Shown: one piece after another, positions 61,901-64,000 of the stretch
Position numbering within the stretch: the first letter of the stretch is position 1
Layout: each line of letters begins with the position of its first letter
Source: Diploscapter coronatus
Taxonomy: Eukaryota > Nematoda > Chromadorea > Rhabditida > Rhabditidae
Direction: 5' to 3'
Length of the DNA: 64,000 nucleotides
Assembly: GCA_964036155.1 (NCBI GenBank)
Contig: OZ038422.1
Coordinates: 30,465,201-30,529,200 of the forward strand
Position numbers and translations under genes: made by a program
The notes under the pieces: generated by a model
What the model was told of the DNA's origin: nothing
What the model saw: only the letters and a program-made list of their open reading frames with translations
The model's database searches: none

Positions 61901-64000
61901 TCAATCGTCTCTTTCCGATGCAAACATGGATCGAAGCATGAGGAAGGTGTGCAGCTGATCGGGGGATACAGAAGCCAGTTTCTCATCCAACATGGTCTTT
62001 GGAGCAGTAGCAGGAATTGACAGAGTGCGACGGGCCAATGAAGCTAGAGAGGGGAACTGAGACTGCCCGACTGTGCTCCAGAATGTCACAACGTCACTAA
62101 AAAGAGAAGGGGAATTATTTTCGTAGTAGAGACCGATGATTATTATTTATTTCTCTGACATTGTCAGAACAAGGGTATATTTCAGCCTATATTCGATATT
62201 TAATCTGACTTACCGAGTCTGCGCGGCTGGATACTGCGATCTGAGGTAGCATTCGAGTTCATCGTCCCCAACTGGGTCATCTTCCAGCGACGACAGAAAC
62301 ATTCTCCTCTTCCTGTGAGGCTCTCCGTCGAACGAACTTCCCCTGCTCAGCGGCTCTTTCGGCGATCGAATTCCACAAACTGCGCGAATTCGCTCGAAAG
62401 CTTGGTTCCTGGAATTTTACCGATAAACAATTCAGTTATTGAATCTAACGTACCTCTCAGCCTCTGTGCATATCATGTTCAGCTTGCGAATGAGCCTCGG
62501 ATTGAGAATGGCAGCAATTCGATGTTCGACAGTTATCACTGTTGCCTTTTCTATCTCCAGTAGTTCACTCGCCTTCTGTTTGAGTTCTCTGAGAAGTGGA
62601 GAAGGCTCGTCGTCAGCAATGTGGCATTCGTGCATCAGGGCGAACCATTCTGAAGGTTATTCGTAAAAGTGATTTTTGATAAATCGAAATTTATATGCAA
62701 ACATATGAAAGAACTGGCCAGATGCTATTCTACGCGCACAGATAATTAATATGAAGAGTCGAAATTTTGTGCACTTTACCTGGCAGCACTTTCTGAAGAT
62801 TTGGCGCATCTTCAGATGTTAGCGATTCTATCGTCTCTTTGAATGGATCGATGAACAGTTCCAAATCCCTGAGATGGTTTGCGTTCAGGTTCGCTAGCAT
62901 TGGTACAAGTCCTTGGCATCTGAGACAAGAATCGAATGAATAAATCTTCGCAATATGATTCTCTTACTTGGATCTGATGATCTCTTCGATAGCAGAGTAG
63001 TGTTCATTCCATTCGATGAGCAGCCGATAGACATCGAGCAAATCGTCACAACTGCTACTGCTGCTCGGGTATTCGAAGGGAAGACGGACGTCGGACTCGA
63101 TTATCGCCTAGAAATTGACTTCTCACTTTTCCAAATATCGAAAGAAAATATTTAAAAGCTCTAGTTTCGCAAACGATCTCACCTTCGTCATGGAGTCGAT
63201 CGCATTCAACATTGCCAGAACTGGTATTGTACAACTCGCCAGAACTCTTTGGAGAACCTGAATTACGAATATCATCTTCAAAACTCTTCATTGGAATCAG
63301 ACCTCCTTGAGCTTGACTTTGACATCGAGGAAGACTTTGATGTTCTGCGTGTCTTTTGGCATTGAGCTGCAAGTAACCCTGAGCAGGTTTCTGTCGAGTT
63401 CATAGTTATGTATGACGATGTTAACGATGTCGGGCAAAGATTCATTTTCTCGAGACTTGAATACTCCCAGAATATTGCTTCTCCACTTCCAATCCGGACC
63501 GATTCTGCATCCATGCACAACTCGATATTCCTGAATGTTTTTAAAAATAATACCATTTTTCTTTGAAGAGCAAACCTTTCCATAGTAACTCAGCGATTCT
63601 AGCGACAATCTAACTCCCTGAGAAGTTCGAGAAAGCTCGTTCTTCAAGTCGTCTGTACAGAACCTCAAATGAGTTTGAAGTGCCTGAAAATTGAACAATA
63701 ACCACCGCTTTTTCTTTGGGCTGATACCGATTTGATGGACTGTGTGTCGGGAAAGAATTCGCTGGGTGTTCCTCCGACTCTTCTCGCTAGCTGCCAGATT
63801 CTCTCAAGCAAATTACGAAATCCACGACCCTGAAAAAGAAATTTCTATTTTGTTCGATTTTATTGAATTACCGCGAAGAGTTGTGGATCGATTAGGTCGA
63901 GAGCGCAGCATTTGACAATCGAATCAGTGAGAAGATCTCGGTCAACATCGCCGATCAGAACTTCACCTGAAAAAGTCATTGTTTTACAAATGTTTCATAT
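61901..64000 (-). CDS. hAT-transposase-derived gene, 5' end cut by window
   Basis: Ten exons in frame from the right edge: 63872-63966, 63728-63829, 63576-63683, 63303-63530, 63183-63257, 62968-63107, 62780-62919, 62454-62649, 62214-62408, 61901-62096. Order: the hAT segment DLIDPQLFAGRGFRNLLERI, a helical domain (ELFIDPFKETIESLTSEDAP, then LQKVLPEWFALMH), EHRIAAILNPRLIRKL, and a C-terminal dimerisation domain (DDELECYLRSQYP, DVVTFWSTVG, FPSLASLARRTLSIPATAP). Where active hAT enzymes have the T-D-x-W-T catalytic aspartate, this one reads VRLSLESLSYYG. The R-W-x-S region reads IEWNEHY, and the S-x-x-E-R-x-F-S stretch after LSIPAT is shortened. With ten small introns and no internal stops it looks like a domesticated, catalytically dead transposase. 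A BED zinc finger, if present, lies outside the window. A DNA-binding or chromatin role is inference. Confidence 0.8.

Overview
The window is about one third G+C and reads as nuclear DNA of a nematode, probably rhabditid. Exons are small and richer in G+C. They are separated by A/T-rich introns with the nematode acceptor TTTCAG. A TTTTCAG or TTTGCAG acceptor lies just upstream of several start codons, as expected for spliced-leader trans-splicing or 5'-UTR introns. Product names come from reading the conceptually spliced proteins; no database search was possible.

Layout. Positions 1-12.3 kb (minus) hold a cGMP-dependent protein kinase (EGL-4 type). Fifteen exons join without a frame break; the rest of the kinase domain lies beyond the left edge. 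Positions 14.1-26.6 kb (minus) hold a CCM2/malcavernin orthologue with a PTB domain and a C-terminal harmonin-homology-like helical domain; its first exon(s) were not firmly located. Positions 29.7-40.6 kb (minus) hold a complete calmodulin-dependent protein kinase I (CMK-1), 350 residues in ten exons. Positions 42.5-44.3 kb (plus) hold a compact kelch-repeat-only gene, 279 residues in eight exons. At 44.4-44.7 kb (minus) is an isolated C-terminal exon of an acyl-CoA synthetase. Positions 45.1-51.9 kb (plus) hold an NRDE-2 orthologue, 1176 residues in 29 exons, with one GC-AG intron. Positions 52.4-53.9 kb (plus) hold a TVP23-family Golgi membrane protein of 203 residues. Positions 55.0-58.7 kb (minus) hold a cuticle collagen split into about 21 exons, with GC donors and two damaged donors. 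Positions 61.9-64.0 kb (minus) hold the C-terminal part of an intron-rich hAT-transposase-like gene that seems to have lost catalytic residues, so it may be domesticated.

The three left-hand genes share a strand and have very long introns (up to 4.9 kb). These carry the main repeats: a 2-kb nearly palindromic inverted repeat in a CCM2 intron, a tandem repeat of about 103 bp in a cmk-1 intron, a strong short hairpin in the kinase gene, and several purine-rich/pyrimidine-rich blocks. CCM2 beside CMK-1 matches the C. elegans K07A9 neighbourhood as I recall it. The right-hand genes are compact and alternate in strand. No tRNA, rRNA or CRISPR-like feature was recognised.
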